Notes: generated by a model not told the origin, from the sequence alone. A DNA stretch of 64,000 bases from Limnohabitans planktonicus II-D5 (GCF_001270065.2 NZ_LFYT02000001.1:124001-188000); one strand, 5' to 3'; positions 50,609 through 59,690 are shown, numbered from the stretch's first letter. Translations and numbers: made by a program.

Positions 50609-52264
50609 TCAGATCGCTGGTGCTTTGAGCGGACCCCACACCGCTTCAATGGCCATGCCGATCGCCAGCAAATTGGTGTCTGAGCTCAATGGGCCGTCGA
50701 TCTCCATGCCCACAGGCAAGCCCTCTGCGGTCAGACCCGCAGGGATCGACAAGCTTGGAAGGCCGGCGTTGGTGCAAGGATCGGTGTTGCGGATGCAGGT
50801 GCCAAAGGTGTCTTTGTCCTTTTGCACCACACCACCGACGGTGTAGCTGAGGGTATGCGAACCTTTGATCGGATCGATCTTTGGCGCTGGCAAGATGGTC
50901 GTTGGGAACAACACGCACTCGACGCCTTGCGTTGCAAAGTAGTCTTTGTAGAGGTTTTGCAGTTGTGCGCGTAACCCTGTAACAGGGACCATGGCACGGG
51001 TATACGCGAGATTATTGCCGGGGTTTTTTGGGTCTTCAGGGAAGGCATCATAGTAGTCAATGCTGATAGCACCAAAAGCACCGATCACGTCAGGGCTGGC
51101 CAATCCAGCAGCCACTTGCGCAACGGTGGTGATGGTCGCATTGTTGGCGGTCAAGTAGGCAGGAATCGCCGCAATGGGCTCATGCAATGCAATCGGGAAA
51201 GACATCTTGCCGTTGAGTTCCATGATGCCTTTCAAATCGGCATCGACAAACACCACACCAGCATCTGCCAACTTTTTCTTGGCAGCTTCAGCCACAGGCT
51301 TCACGCTGTCATCCAGACCCGCCCAGAAGGCGGCGGGAATACCGATCTTCAGACCTTTGAGCCCTTTGGCTGTTGGCACGGTGCCGCCTGTGATGACGGC
51401 ATCGAGCAAAGCGATGTCTGCAACAGTGCGGGCCATGGGGCCCACGGTGTCGCGTGTGGTGCTGATCGGTAGCACATCACTCACGCCATCATCGTAGCGG
51501 CGGCCTTTGCCGGCGCCATCGCCCACGGAGGGACGAAAGCCTGCGATACCAGAAAAAGATGCAGGCTCTCTGGTGGAGCCACCGGTGTCGGTGCCCAAGC
51601 CTGCTGGCGCAAAGCGTGCGGCCACGGCTACAGCTGTGCCACCCGATGAACCGCCAGGGATGCGGCTGTTGTCGTAGGGGTTTTTACAGGGTCGTGTTGC
51701 AACGCCTGACTGGTCGGTGCCCAGCGTGAAGTTGGTGGTGGTGATACCAAACGCCCACTCGTGCAGGTTGGATTTACCCAACACAATCGCGCCCGCATCG
51801 ATGAGTTTTTGCACGGATGGCGCATTGGTTTTGGGTTGATGGTTACGCAGCGAAGGCGTGCCACCTGTGGTCTTCATGTCCTTGGTGTTGATGTTGTCTT
51901 TGACCACAATCGGCAAACCGGCCAAAGCGCCCAATGTTTTGCCAGCGGCTTTATCAGCATCAACGGCTTTGGCGGCCTTCAATGCCTCAGCTTCGTTCAA
52001 GAAGATCATGGCGTTCAAGCCGCTGGCCGCTTTGGCGCGGGCGATCATGGCGGCCATATAGGTCTCGGCCTTGAGCGTGCCATTTTTGATGTTTGCAACC
52101 ACTTGGGTGGCGGTCAAGGCCAACAAGGGATCTTCAGGGGTGGCAGATGAATCGCCACCACAAGCTGTCAAGCCAGCGCTAACGCCAACGCCTCCCAGCA
52201 TGGCCGCAGCGGACACGGCTCCAGTGTTTTTAAAGAAATTACGACGTGATGTATTTGTAGACAA
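50609..52264 (-). CDS. Amidase, predicted Tat-exported lipoprotein (amidase 3)
   Basis: A 551-residue amidase-signature enzyme. It begins STNTSRRNFFKNTGAVSAAAMLG (twin-arginine signal), then GVSAGLTAC|GG, a lipobox L-T-A-C that would lipidate Cys34 or so. The triad motifs are LPIVVKDNINTKDMKTTGGT, PGGSSGGTAVAVAARF and DTGGSTREPASFSGIAGF. It differs from amidase 2 by the lipobox and by an insertion around ISIDYYDAFPEDPKNPGNNLAYTRAMVPVTG. A LuxR-type operator candidate is 74 bp upstream of the start. Confidence 0.92.
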   Translation of the reverse strand: MSTNTSRRNFFKNTGAVSAAAMLGGVGVSAGLTACGGDSSATPEDPLLALTATQVVANIKNGTLKAETYMAAMIARAKAASGLNAMIFLNEAEALKAAKAVDADKAAGKTLGALAGLPIVVKDNINTKDMKTTGGTPSLRNHQPKTNAPSVQKLIDAGAIVLGKSNLHEWAFGITTTNFTLGTDQSGVATRPCKNPYDNSRIPGGSSGGTAVAVAARFAPAGLGTDTGGSTREPASFSGIAGFRPSVGDGAGKGRRYDDGVSDVLPISTTRDTVGPMARTVADIALLDAVITGGTVPTAKGLKGLKIGIPAAFWAGLDDSVKPVAEAAKKKLADAGVVFVDADLKGIMELNGKMSFPIALHEPIAAIPAYLTANNATITTVAQVAAGLASPDVIGAFGAISIDYYDAFPEDPKNPGNNLAYTRAMVPVTGLRAQLQNLYKDYFATQGVECVLFPTTILPAPKIDPIKGSHTLSYTVGGVVQKDKDTFGTCIRNTDPCTNAGLPSLSIPAGLTAEGLPVGMEIDGPLSSDTNLLAIGMAIEAVWGPLKAPAI

Positions 52265-52337
52265 AGTGGTCTCCTTTTCGGGGTGAAACGCCTGAATTGG
52301 CGTTCACTCGATGCTAGAGACCCGGCTGATGAGTCAC

Positions 52338-52357
52338 CATCCTTTGTTTTCAGGATG
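52338..52357 (-). promoter_or_regulatory. Candidate LuxR-type operator upstream of amidase 3
   Basis: CATCCT-TTGTTTTC-AGGATG has both half-sites identical to the amidase 2 site and lies 74 bp upstream of the start codon. Confidence 0.7.
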
Positions 52358-52389
52358 CCGTTTTGGCGTCGATGGCCTTCTGGGGACCT

Positions 52390-53124
52390 TCAGGGCCTGA
52401 GTTTGTGCACCAGCGCTGCCCTGTTGCTCACGCCGACTTTGCGAAAGGCGTTTTCCAGGTGGGTGCGCACCGTGGTGGTGGAAATGGCCAGCGCCCGGGC
52501 AATTTCCTTGTCGGTCATGCCGATCATGACCAAACGTGCCGTGTCTTGTTCGCGGGTGGTCAAGCGTTGCGACAAGGTGTTCAGCGTCAAGGACTCGGGC
52601 TGATGCGTTCTTTGTGCTCGGGCCAATGCCGTTACAAAAGCCGGTTGCAACATGTCGAGCAAACGCATCTCGTCGGGTGTGAAGTTGTCCCTGCGCTTGT
52701 CCCGCCAGATGCGCATGTCACCCAGATTCTGTCCCTGGTGCCAGGCGTACAGGTTCACGCCCCAGTACAGGCCGTCTTTGCTCAAGAAATCGTTGAAAAA
52801 TTCGGTTTTCTTCAGGTCTTCGATCGGCAAAACATCGGTGGCACGCACCGCCACCTGGTAACGCTGCATGAGCGGCGTGATCGGGTCATGGAACTGGTAA
52901 TAACTCTCATAGGCCCGCAGATTCAGGGGGTCCATGTTGATCTGGATGGGCTGGGCAAAACTCTGGCTGCCCGGTTGCCAGACAAAGCTGGCGTAATACT
53001 GCGCCCCGAGCAGCTGCATGATCAGATCACCCATGATCTCGCGGATCTCGGTTTCTTCGTGCGGTTCGGCCAGGGTCTGCATGATCTGGCCGAGCAGCGT
53101 CGTTTGTTTTCCTGTCAGGTACAT
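52390..53124 (-). CDS. LuxR-family transcriptional regulator (paralogue 2)
   Basis: A 244-residue regulator paralogous to the one at 45839-46618: compare FFNDFLSKDGLYWGVNLYAWHQGQNLGDMRIWRDKRRDNFTPDE with its counterpart. The C-terminal helix-turn-helix is RLTTREQDTARLVMIGMTDKEIARALAISTTTVRTHLENAFRKVGVSNRAALVHKL. The ATG at 53124 has AAGGC upstream; the frame is open to 53208. It lies upstream of amidase 3 on the same strand, 125 bp away, and has its own candidate operator at 53200, suggesting autoregulation. Confidence 0.88.
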   Translation of the reverse strand: MYLTGKQTTLLGQIMQTLAEPHEETEIREIMGDLIMQLLGAQYYASFVWQPGSQSFAQPIQINMDPLNLRAYESYYQFHDPITPLMQRYQVAVRATDVLPIEDLKKTEFFNDFLSKDGLYWGVNLYAWHQGQNLGDMRIWRDKRRDNFTPDEMRLLDMLQPAFVTALARAQRTHQPESLTLNTLSQRLTTREQDTARLVMIGMTDKEIARALAISTTTVRTHLENAFRKVGVSNRAALVHKLRP

Positions 53125-53199
53125 GCGTTTTGCCTTGTGCCTTTTATTAGTCTTGTGGATTAGATACCGATCAGCCACTTGCCCCAACCGGGTTTGCCC

Positions 53200-53219
53200 C
53201 ATCCTCAATTGTCAGGATT
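53200..53219 (-). promoter_or_regulatory. Candidate LuxR-type operator upstream of luxR2
   Basis: CATCCT-CAATTGTC-AGGATT matches the amidase 2/3 sites except for the last base and lies 76 bp upstream of the start codon. Confidence 0.65.
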
Positions 53220-53240
53220 TGGTCGCAGAATTACCAAAAT

Positions 53241-54986
53241 TCAAGTTTTGCTCAGCAATTGGTCGATCTTGCCGCACAAGACCTCCGGCTCAAACGGTTT
53301 GAGCATGACATCACTCAAACCCGCCGCTTTGAAGCGTTCCAGATCCAAGGGATTGACGTTGGCGGTCATGCCCAGCACGGGCAGCGCATTATGCGGTGCG
53401 CCGAAGGTCTGGCGCAAAGTGCTTGTCGCCACAATGCCGTCCATCACCGGCATGACCATGTCCATCAAAATCAGGTCTACAGGCTGTTCACGCAGTGTAT
53501 CCAGGGCTTTTTGACCGTCCACCGCCTCCAAAATGGTGCTGTTGGGCCAGGCGTTTTGCAGCACCTGTTTGACCAGCAAACGGTTCAGGGGATGGTCATC
53601 CACAATCAGGAATGACCAACGTTTGTGACTGGTTTGGACAGCGGTTTTGACCAGGTTCGGTTTGTGCTCTGGGGGCTTTGCAGCCTCCAGGGGCAGGCGC
53701 AACCAAAAACGCGATCCTTGCCCAGGCTCGCTTTCAAAACCGATCTCGCCACCCAACAGGTGCGCCAGTTTTTGCGAGATGGCCAGGCCCAGGCCATTGC
53801 CACCGTAGCGCGATTGAATATCACCCTCAGCCTGGCTGAAACGTTTGAAAATCTGGGCTTGGCGTTCTTTGGCAATGCCAATGCCGGTGTCTTGCACGGC
53901 AAAGAGCACGCCTGGGTTTTCCCATTGGAGCTTCAAGACCACCGAGCCTTGGTGGGTGAATTTGAGTGCATTGCCCAGCAAATTGACCAGCACTTGCATG
54001 AGGCGGTGGCGGTCGGTGTGCACCCACTGGGGCAGCGCCTCGTCGATCTCGATGTGGTAGTCGAGTTTCATGCTTTTCACACGAGGGCCAAACAACTCAA
54101 AGGCATGTTCAGCCACAGGGCGCAGCTCAAAAGTTTCGGGCTGTATGACCAACTGCCCGGCTTGCAGTTGTGAGTAATCAAGAATGTCATTGATCACGGT
54201 CATCAGGTGATCGGCCGATTGCCGGGTGTGGTTGAGCACCTTGAGCGCTTCTGGCTTGTCCTTGACGCGGGAGAGCAGCAAGCTGTTGAAGCCCAAGATG
54301 GCGTTCATCGGCGTGCGCAGCTCGTGGCTGACGGTGGCGATGAAGTGCTCACGCATGTGCAAGGTGTGTTCCAACTCCTGGCGTTTGGCCACCAGTTCTT
54401 GCTGATAGCGCAAACTTCTTTCCAGGGCCCTCAGGTGCATGCGGTCATAGATCAGGGGCACGATGATCAACACGCCTGTGACCAGGGTGTAAGTCACCCA
54501 TGATGAGAGCGCATGCCGCAGGCCTTGCTCAAATGTGGGCAAAAGGCCGTAGTGGTTGCAGGCGGCCATGCTCAGTTGCATGAGCCACACCATGATCAGC
54601 CAAAAGGTGCCCGCTTTGCGCCCCATCACGTAGAAAGGGGTCAAAGGCAATATCAATAACCACGCCAGACGGGGTGAGAACACGCCACCTGAACTCCAGG
54701 CGCTGAAAAACAAGACCAATGCGCCTGCACAGGTGCCGATGTGCACGCCCCATGCCAACGGCATGCCAAAGTTCAGCAGGATCAGCAGCATCAACAAGAA
54801 GACCGCCATCGACAGGAACATCGGCGTCGCGTTTTGATAGGGACTGATGCCCACGTACAGCAAGAGCACGGTGACCACCAGCATCACGAACGAAAACACG
54901 TAAGGCATCTTGCCCTGCCGATAAAACACGGGCAGCGTGTTCATGACCTTGTCCAAGATCCTGAGCGCAAAGTTGGGACCGCTCAT
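53241..54986 (-). CDS. Hybrid sensor histidine kinase/response regulator 1
   Basis: A 581-residue membrane hybrid kinase. About six hydrophobic spans occupy residues 30-200 with no large periplasmic domain. A coiled linker (RSLRYQQELVAKRQELEHTL) leads to the H-box FIATVSHELRTPMNAILGF, the ATPase domain (N-box LVNLLGNALKF, VQDTGIGI, GGNGLGLAISQKLA) and a C-terminal receiver with Asp in VDLILMDMVMPVMDG. The ATG at 54986 has GAGGATAAAGG upstream and lies 4 bp after the preceding stop. No output protein is encoded nearby. It is a paralogue of hybrid kinase 2. Confidence 0.92.
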   Translation of the reverse strand: MSGPNFALRILDKVMNTLPVFYRQGKMPYVFSFVMLVVTVLLLYVGISPYQNATPMFLSMAVFLLMLLILLNFGMPLAWGVHIGTCAGALVLFFSAWSSGGVFSPRLAWLLILPLTPFYVMGRKAGTFWLIMVWLMQLSMAACNHYGLLPTFEQGLRHALSSWVTYTLVTGVLIIVPLIYDRMHLRALERSLRYQQELVAKRQELEHTLHMREHFIATVSHELRTPMNAILGFNSLLLSRVKDKPEALKVLNHTRQSADHLMTVINDILDYSQLQAGQLVIQPETFELRPVAEHAFELFGPRVKSMKLDYHIEIDEALPQWVHTDRHRLMQVLVNLLGNALKFTHQGSVVLKLQWENPGVLFAVQDTGIGIAKERQAQIFKRFSQAEGDIQSRYGGNGLGLAISQKLAHLLGGEIGFESEPGQGSRFWLRLPLEAAKPPEHKPNLVKTAVQTSHKRWSFLIVDDHPLNRLLVKQVLQNAWPNSTILEAVDGQKALDTLREQPVDLILMDMVMPVMDGIVATSTLRQTFGAPHNALPVLGMTANVNPLDLERFKAAGLSDVMLKPFEPEVLCGKIDQLLSKT

Positions 54987-54990
54987 GCCT

Positions 54991-56748
54991 TTATCCTCTG
55001 GCACGCACGATGTGGCGGCTCACGCTGTTCACCAAGCTGGACAAGTCCATGGGTTTGGCCAGCACATCGTCCATGCCGGCATCCAGGCAGCGCTGCCTGT
55101 CCACCGGGTTGGTGTTGGCGGTTAAGGCGATGATGGGCATGCGTGCTGTCATGGCCGGAAACTGTTGTCGAATCTGTTGCGTCAATGCCATGCCGTCCAT
55201 GTCGGGCATGATCATGTCGATCAGGGCCACATCAAAGCCTTGTTCATCGAGCAGCTGCAGGGCTTGGGCTGCGCTTTCGGCCGTGACGATGTGGGCTTTG
55301 GGCCAGCATTTTTGCAATTGCAAACGCGCCACCATCAGGTTCATGCTGTTGTCATCGATCACCAGAATGCGCAGGTCTTGTGCCAGCGGGGACAAGACCG
55401 CTGTGGAGGGCGTCTGCACGGTGCGCGCCACCTTCAGGGGCACCTGAAACCAGAATGCGGCACCTTCACCTGGCTGGCTGATCACCCCGATGTGGCCACC
55501 ATGCAGGGTGACCAGTTTTTCACAGATTGACAAACCCAGTCCGGTGCCGCCATAGGTGCGGGTGGTTTGCACGTCGGCCTGCTCAAAGCGGCTGAAAATG
55601 TGAACTTGCTGCGACTGCGCAATGCCGCGCCCCGTGTCAATGACTTCGCATCGCAACTGATCTTGCCGGGCCAACAATCGCAGCTGGACCGAGCCACTTG
55701 CGGTGAACTTCAAGGCGTTGTCGAGCAAGTTGCTCAGAATTTGCAACAGCCGTTGACGGTCAGCGTGCACGCGCTGGGGCAGGTGAGGGTCGAGTTCTCC
55801 GCTCCAGCTCAGGCCTTTTTCCATGGCCTTTTGCTGGTGTGTTTGCAGCGCTTCTTGCATGAGGCCTGCCAATTCAAAGTCGACCTCATGCAGCATGAAT
55901 TGGCCCGCTTGCAGCTGGGAAAAATCCAGGATGTCATTGACGACCCGCAGCAAATGCATGGTGGAGCGCCGGATGTGGTCCACCACTTCAACTTGCTGTG
56001 GCTGGTCGGCCAGCTCCTGTCGCAACACGCCGTTGAAGCCCAAAATGGCGTTCATCGGGGTGCGCAGTTCGTGGCCTACGGCTGCTACAAATTCGTCTTT
56101 GTGGGCCTGGGCTTGCAGTAATGCGTGGTGGGTGGCCTTGAGTTCTTCGTTGCGCTGATGTAGTTGCTTCAATTGTTCTTCATGCAAGTGCTCATACAAG
56201 CGCACACCCAGCATCAAATTGCCGATGGCCAGCATGTTGTTCATCAATGCCCAAGGTATGGCTTGCTGGGTGATCTCGGCCTGACTGTCCACCCAGCCAT
56301 TGAGCGTGGCCAAATACAAAGCCAGGATCGTGCTCAGGATGACTGCAATCCAGATGACGGTGACTGCTGGCCCCAGCAATAGCAGGACGGGCAAGGCCAG
56401 TACATTGAGCCAGACAATGGACGTCGAATTGATCCCCCCTGACTGACTCGCAATGTAGATGATCAGCACCAAACTGCTGAGTGTGGCCAAGTGAACCAAC
56501 ACGCTGTAGAGCCTGCGTTGAGCTGCCAACAGCATCAAGACACCCATGGTGATGCTGATGGCCAAATTGGCGTTTCGGTTGTAGTAGCCCGGTGGAATCA
56601 GATAAAAAAACAGCGATGTCAGGCCCACAGCCAATAAATAGATGGCCAAGATCTTTCTTTTGGACAACTGCGCGTCTGCGACCAAAGATGAACGCCCTTT
56701 GCGCATGAACATCGGCGTGTTGAACATCAGACGGTGTTGCTTATCCAC
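54991..56748 (-). CDS. Hybrid sensor histidine kinase/response regulator 2
   Basis: A 585-residue paralogue of hybrid kinase 1 with a hydrophobic multi-span N-terminus (residues 30-190). The H-box is FVAAVGHELRTPMNAILGFNG, the N-box LSNLLDNALKF, then VIDTGRGI and GGTGLGLSICEKLV. The receiver has its Asp in FDVALIDMIMPDMDG. The frame shown begins at a GTG overlapping the parB stop by 8 bp; ATGs at 56727 and inside MFMRKGRSS are alternatives, all without a strong ribosome site. Position directly after parB suggests co-transcription with the partition genes. Confidence 0.88.
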   Translation of the reverse strand: MDKQHRLMFNTPMFMRKGRSSLVADAQLSKRKILAIYLLAVGLTSLFFYLIPPGYYNRNANLAISITMGVLMLLAAQRRLYSVLVHLATLSSLVLIIYIASQSGGINSTSIVWLNVLALPVLLLLGPAVTVIWIAVILSTILALYLATLNGWVDSQAEITQQAIPWALMNNMLAIGNLMLGVRLYEHLHEEQLKQLHQRNEELKATHHALLQAQAHKDEFVAAVGHELRTPMNAILGFNGVLRQELADQPQQVEVVDHIRRSTMHLLRVVNDILDFSQLQAGQFMLHEVDFELAGLMQEALQTHQQKAMEKGLSWSGELDPHLPQRVHADRQRLLQILSNLLDNALKFTASGSVQLRLLARQDQLRCEVIDTGRGIAQSQQVHIFSRFEQADVQTTRTYGGTGLGLSICEKLVTLHGGHIGVISQPGEGAAFWFQVPLKVARTVQTPSTAVLSPLAQDLRILVIDDNSMNLMVARLQLQKCWPKAHIVTAESAAQALQLLDEQGFDVALIDMIMPDMDGMALTQQIRQQFPAMTARMPIIALTANTNPVDRQRCLDAGMDDVLAKPMDLSSLVNSVSRHIVRARG

Positions 56749-57652
56749 GCAACTTTTCGATCAACCCATTGAGTTCGTCGAGTGAGCCAAACTGGATGGA
56801 CAACTCGCCCATCTCTTCAATTTTGCCCAAGCGCTTGACGCGTTTTTTGACCCGCACTTCGACCTGCGCCATCAGCAAATCGGACAGTTCTTCTTCCACC
56901 CGTCGGATGTCGCGGGATTTTTCCTTCTTGGGCTTTTGGGGCACCAGATTGAACTCGGCACCCAGTTTTTTGGTCAGACTTTCCGCCTCACGCACTGACA
57001 ATTTTTTGGCAGCAATCTGATTGGCCGCGGTGATCTGCGCGGCCTTGTCCAGCGACAGCAAGGCGCGGGCGTGACCCATGTCCAGGTCGCCCGCCATCAG
57101 CATGGTTTGTACGGGATCGGCCAGATTCAGCAAGCGCAGCAAGTTGCTGGCTGCGCTGCGTGAACGGCCCACAGCTTGTGCGGCAGACTCGTGCGTGAGG
57201 CCAAACTCCTTGATCAAGCGGTGCAGGCCTTGCGCTTCTTCGAGCGGGTTGAGGTCTTCACGTTGAATGTTTTCAATCAGCGCCATGGCCGCTGCGGCCT
57301 CGTTGGGCACGTCGCGCACCAGCACTGGCACACTGGTCAGACCGGCCAGCTTGGAGGCGCGAAAGCGCCGCTCGCCCGCAATGATTTCGTATTTGCCCGC
57401 GTTGAGACCGTCAGTGAGTTGACGGACCAAAATCGGCTGCATGATGCCCTGGGCCTTGATGGATTCAGCCAATTCGTACAAGGCCCCCTCGTCCATGCGG
57501 GTGCGCGGCTGGTACATGCCGGGCACCATCTGGTCGAGCTTGAGCTGACTGGGCATGCCGCTTTCGGCGCTGAGCGTGGGCGTGTCTTCTACTGTGGGTC
57601 CGAGCAGGGCTTCGAGTCCTCGGCCAAGGCCTTTGGGTTTTTTGGTGACCAT
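56741..57652 (-). CDS. parB: Chromosome partitioning protein ParB
   Basis: A 303-residue CTP-dependent clamp protein that loads at parS and spreads to organise the origin region. It has the N-terminal KGLGRGLEALLG, the ParB/CTPase motifs MYQPRTRMDEGALYELAESIKAQGIMQPILVR and AGERRFRASKLAG, ENIQREDLNPLEEAQGL, and the helix-turn-helix THESAAQAVGRSRSAASNLLRLLNL. The ATG at 57652 has AAGGA at spacing 6; an ATG two codons upstream is possible. It starts 2 bp after the small hydrolase gene that separates it from parA. Confidence 0.95.
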   Translation of the reverse strand: MVTKKPKGLGRGLEALLGPTVEDTPTLSAESGMPSQLKLDQMVPGMYQPRTRMDEGALYELAESIKAQGIMQPILVRQLTDGLNAGKYEIIAGERRFRASKLAGLTSVPVLVRDVPNEAAAAMALIENIQREDLNPLEEAQGLHRLIKEFGLTHESAAQAVGRSRSAASNLLRLLNLADPVQTMLMAGDLDMGHARALLSLDKAAQITAANQIAAKKLSVREAESLTKKLGAEFNLVPQKPKKEKSRDIRRVEEELSDLLMAQVEVRVKKRVKRLGKIEEMGELSIQFGSLDELNGLIEKLRG

Positions 57653-57654
57653 GG

Positions 57655-58188
57655 TCATTCCTTCATGAGTGTTTGCAAGAGCGCATGGCCTTGTGGCCAA
57701 TGGCCCAGCGAGGTGTCTGCGTTGATGTGTCCGGCCTGCCCGGCGTCGACCCACTGGGCACCCCAGTCATGGGCCAGTGCTTGTGCCCGATCTGCACGGC
57801 AAAAGGGATCGTTTTGACTGCCCACCAAGATGCTGGCAAATGGCAGCCGCTGGCGCACGATGGGTGACCAACCGGGCAGTCGCTCTTTGAGTTCGGGCGC
57901 TTCTGTATCTCCGGGTGCCACCAGCAAAGCGCCTTGAACGCGCTGGGTGTGCGCGGACAATGCGGCCCACGCTGCCACCAAGATGCAGCCCAGGCTGTGG
58001 GCCACGAACACCACCTGGCCGGGCGCGTCGATGACCACTTCATCGAGCCGTGCCAGCCAATCGCCACGCCTTGGGCGCAGCCAATCGTTTTGAACCACTT
58101 CGGTGTATCCATGCGCGCGCACCCAATGCATTTGCCAGTGATCAGGACCACTGCCTTGCCAGCCGGGCAAAATCAAAACGCTTGTCAT
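57655..58188 (-). CDS. RBBP9/YdeN-family serine hydrolase
   Basis: A 177-residue small alpha/beta hydrolase beginning MTSVLILPGWQGSGPDHWQMHW. The nucleophile elbow is VFVAHSLGCILVAAW with Ser in H-S-L-G, the acid is Asp in ILVGSQNDPFCRAD, and the base His is in VDAGQAGHINADTSLGHWPQG. Substrates of the family are unknown. The frame is open upstream to 58371, but the start at 58188 gives the usual length. It lies between parA (22 bp) and parB (2 bp) in one transcription unit. Confidence 0.88.
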   Translation of the reverse strand: MTSVLILPGWQGSGPDHWQMHWVRAHGYTEVVQNDWLRPRRGDWLARLDEVVIDAPGQVVFVAHSLGCILVAAWAALSAHTQRVQGALLVAPGDTEAPELKERLPGWSPIVRQRLPFASILVGSQNDPFCRADRAQALAHDWGAQWVDAGQAGHINADTSLGHWPQGHALLQTLMKE

Positions 58189-58210
58189 GGCTTGCGTGTC
58201 CGACGTGCTG

Positions 58211-58981
58211 TCAGAGGGTGGGGGCACGTCTGACCAACTCTTGCGCAAATTCCACATAGGCCTGGCTGCCCCGTGCAGCAGCATCGAACACCACGCCTGG
58301 CAAGCCATAGCTGGGCGCTTCGGCCAATCGCACATTGCGCGGGATGACGGAGTCAAACACCTTGTCGCCAAAATGCGCCTTGAGCTGGTCGCTCACCTGC
58401 ATTTGCAAGGTGATGCGCGGATCGAACATCACGCGCAGCAAACCGATGATCTTCAGGTCGCGGTTCATGTTGGCATGCACCTGCTTGATGGTGTTGACCA
58501 GATCGGTCAAACCTTCTAGCGCAAAGTACTCGCACTGCATGGGCACGATCACGCCGTGGGCTGCACACAAGCCGTTCAAGGTCAGCATGGACAAGGATGG
58601 CGGACAGTCAATCAGCACAAAATCGTATTGGCCATCCACCAAAGCCATGGCATTTTTGAGTCGTTGGTCACGGCGTTCCAATTGAACCAGTTCCACCTCG
58701 GCACCCGCCAGCTCTCGGTTGGCACACAAGACGTGGTAGCCGCATTTATCAGCCAGCACCACCGCCTCATTGACCGACGCCGACTCCAGCAACACGTCAT
58801 AGACGCTCAGCACCTGTTGGCGCTTGTCGATGCCCGAGCCCATGGTGGCGTTGCCCTGCGGATCCAGATCCACCAGCAAAACGCGTTGCCCCAATTTGGC
58901 CAGGCCTGCGGCCAGGTTGACGGAAGTGGTGGTTTTACCGACGCCGCCCTTTTGGTTGGCAATGCAAAAGATTTTCGCCAT
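58211..58981 (-). CDS. parA: Chromosome partitioning ATPase ParA
   Basis: A 256-residue ParA/Soj ATPase with the deviant Walker A ANQKGGVGKTTTSVNLAAGLA (residues 8-28), Walker A' VLLVDLDPQGNATMGSG and Walker B FVLIDCPPSLSMLTLNGL. It forms nucleoid-bound dimers that ParB-parS complexes follow. The short length without an N-terminal helix-turn-helix is the chromosomal type. It lies 20 bp downstream of the LysE-family gene. Confidence 0.95.
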   Translation of the reverse strand: MAKIFCIANQKGGVGKTTTSVNLAAGLAKLGQRVLLVDLDPQGNATMGSGIDKRQQVLSVYDVLLESASVNEAVVLADKCGYHVLCANRELAGAEVELVQLERRDQRLKNAMALVDGQYDFVLIDCPPSLSMLTLNGLCAAHGVIVPMQCEYFALEGLTDLVNTIKQVHANMNRDLKIIGLLRVMFDPRITLQMQVSDQLKAHFGDKVFDSVIPRNVRLAEAPSYGLPGVVFDAAARGSQAYVEFAQELVRRAPTL

Positions 58982-59000
58982 GGTGAGTCGTCCGATTCAG

Positions 59001-59618
59001 TTATTTGGAAATGGCCAGCTTGACGCCGAAACCGATGAGAAAAATGCCAGCCAGCTTTTCGAGCCAGCGTCCAATCTGTGGATTAGACCGCATGTGGGCT
59101 GCCAGATGGTGCGTCAACAGCGTCATGCCCAATCCATAAAGAAAGGTCAAACCCGCGATGGTCGCTGCCATGGCGGCAAAACTGATCAAACCCAGGTGAT
59201 GCTTGGGGTCGACAAACAAGGGGAAAAACGCCATGTAAAAAACAATGGCCTTAGGGTTCAGCAGCGTGATCGCCACAGCTTGTTGAAAATAGTGCCGAGG
59301 CCGGATGTTCAAAACTGGCGCATCACCCGGTTTGGCCATCAACATCTTCCAGCCCAGCCAGGCCAAATAGAGTGCACCTGTCCATTGCACGGCCGCAAAA
59401 GCTGTGGGGTAGGTGGCCAATACTGTGGCCACACCAGCCACTGCCAGCCACATGAGCACCTGATCACCGGCGATGACGCCGAGCGTAGCACCCAGGCCCC
59501 CCGCAATTCCACCCTTTCCCGTTGACGTGATGAGTGCCAGATTGCCCGGGCCGGGGATGGCCAAAAACAAAATGATGGCGGCTACAAACGAACCGTAATC
59601 TGAAATACCGAAAAACAT
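59001..59618 (-). CDS. LysE-family amino-acid exporter
   Basis: A 205-residue inner-membrane protein with six predicted spans. The N-terminal FVAAIILFLAIPGPGNLALITSTGKGGIAGGLGATLGVIAGDQ is the LysE/RhtB signature, including the Pro-Gly-Pro turn. LLNPKAIVFYMAFFPLFVDP is the second family block. It would export a small amino acid or homoserine-type compound. It is transcribed toward parA with a 20-bp gap, a common arrangement in this order. Confidence 0.9.
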   Translation of the reverse strand: MFFGISDYGSFVAAIILFLAIPGPGNLALITSTGKGGIAGGLGATLGVIAGDQVLMWLAVAGVATVLATYPTAFAAVQWTGALYLAWLGWKMLMAKPGDAPVLNIRPRHYFQQAVAITLLNPKAIVFYMAFFPLFVDPKHHLGLISFAAMAATIAGLTFLYGLGMTLLTHHLAAHMRSNPQIGRWLEKLAGIFLIGFGVKLAISK

Positions 59619-59690
59619 GCGCTGCTTTCTGGGTCAGGGAAAGTGGCAAGTGTAAGTGAATTGTCGACAGACACCGCCAAGAATCGCGCG

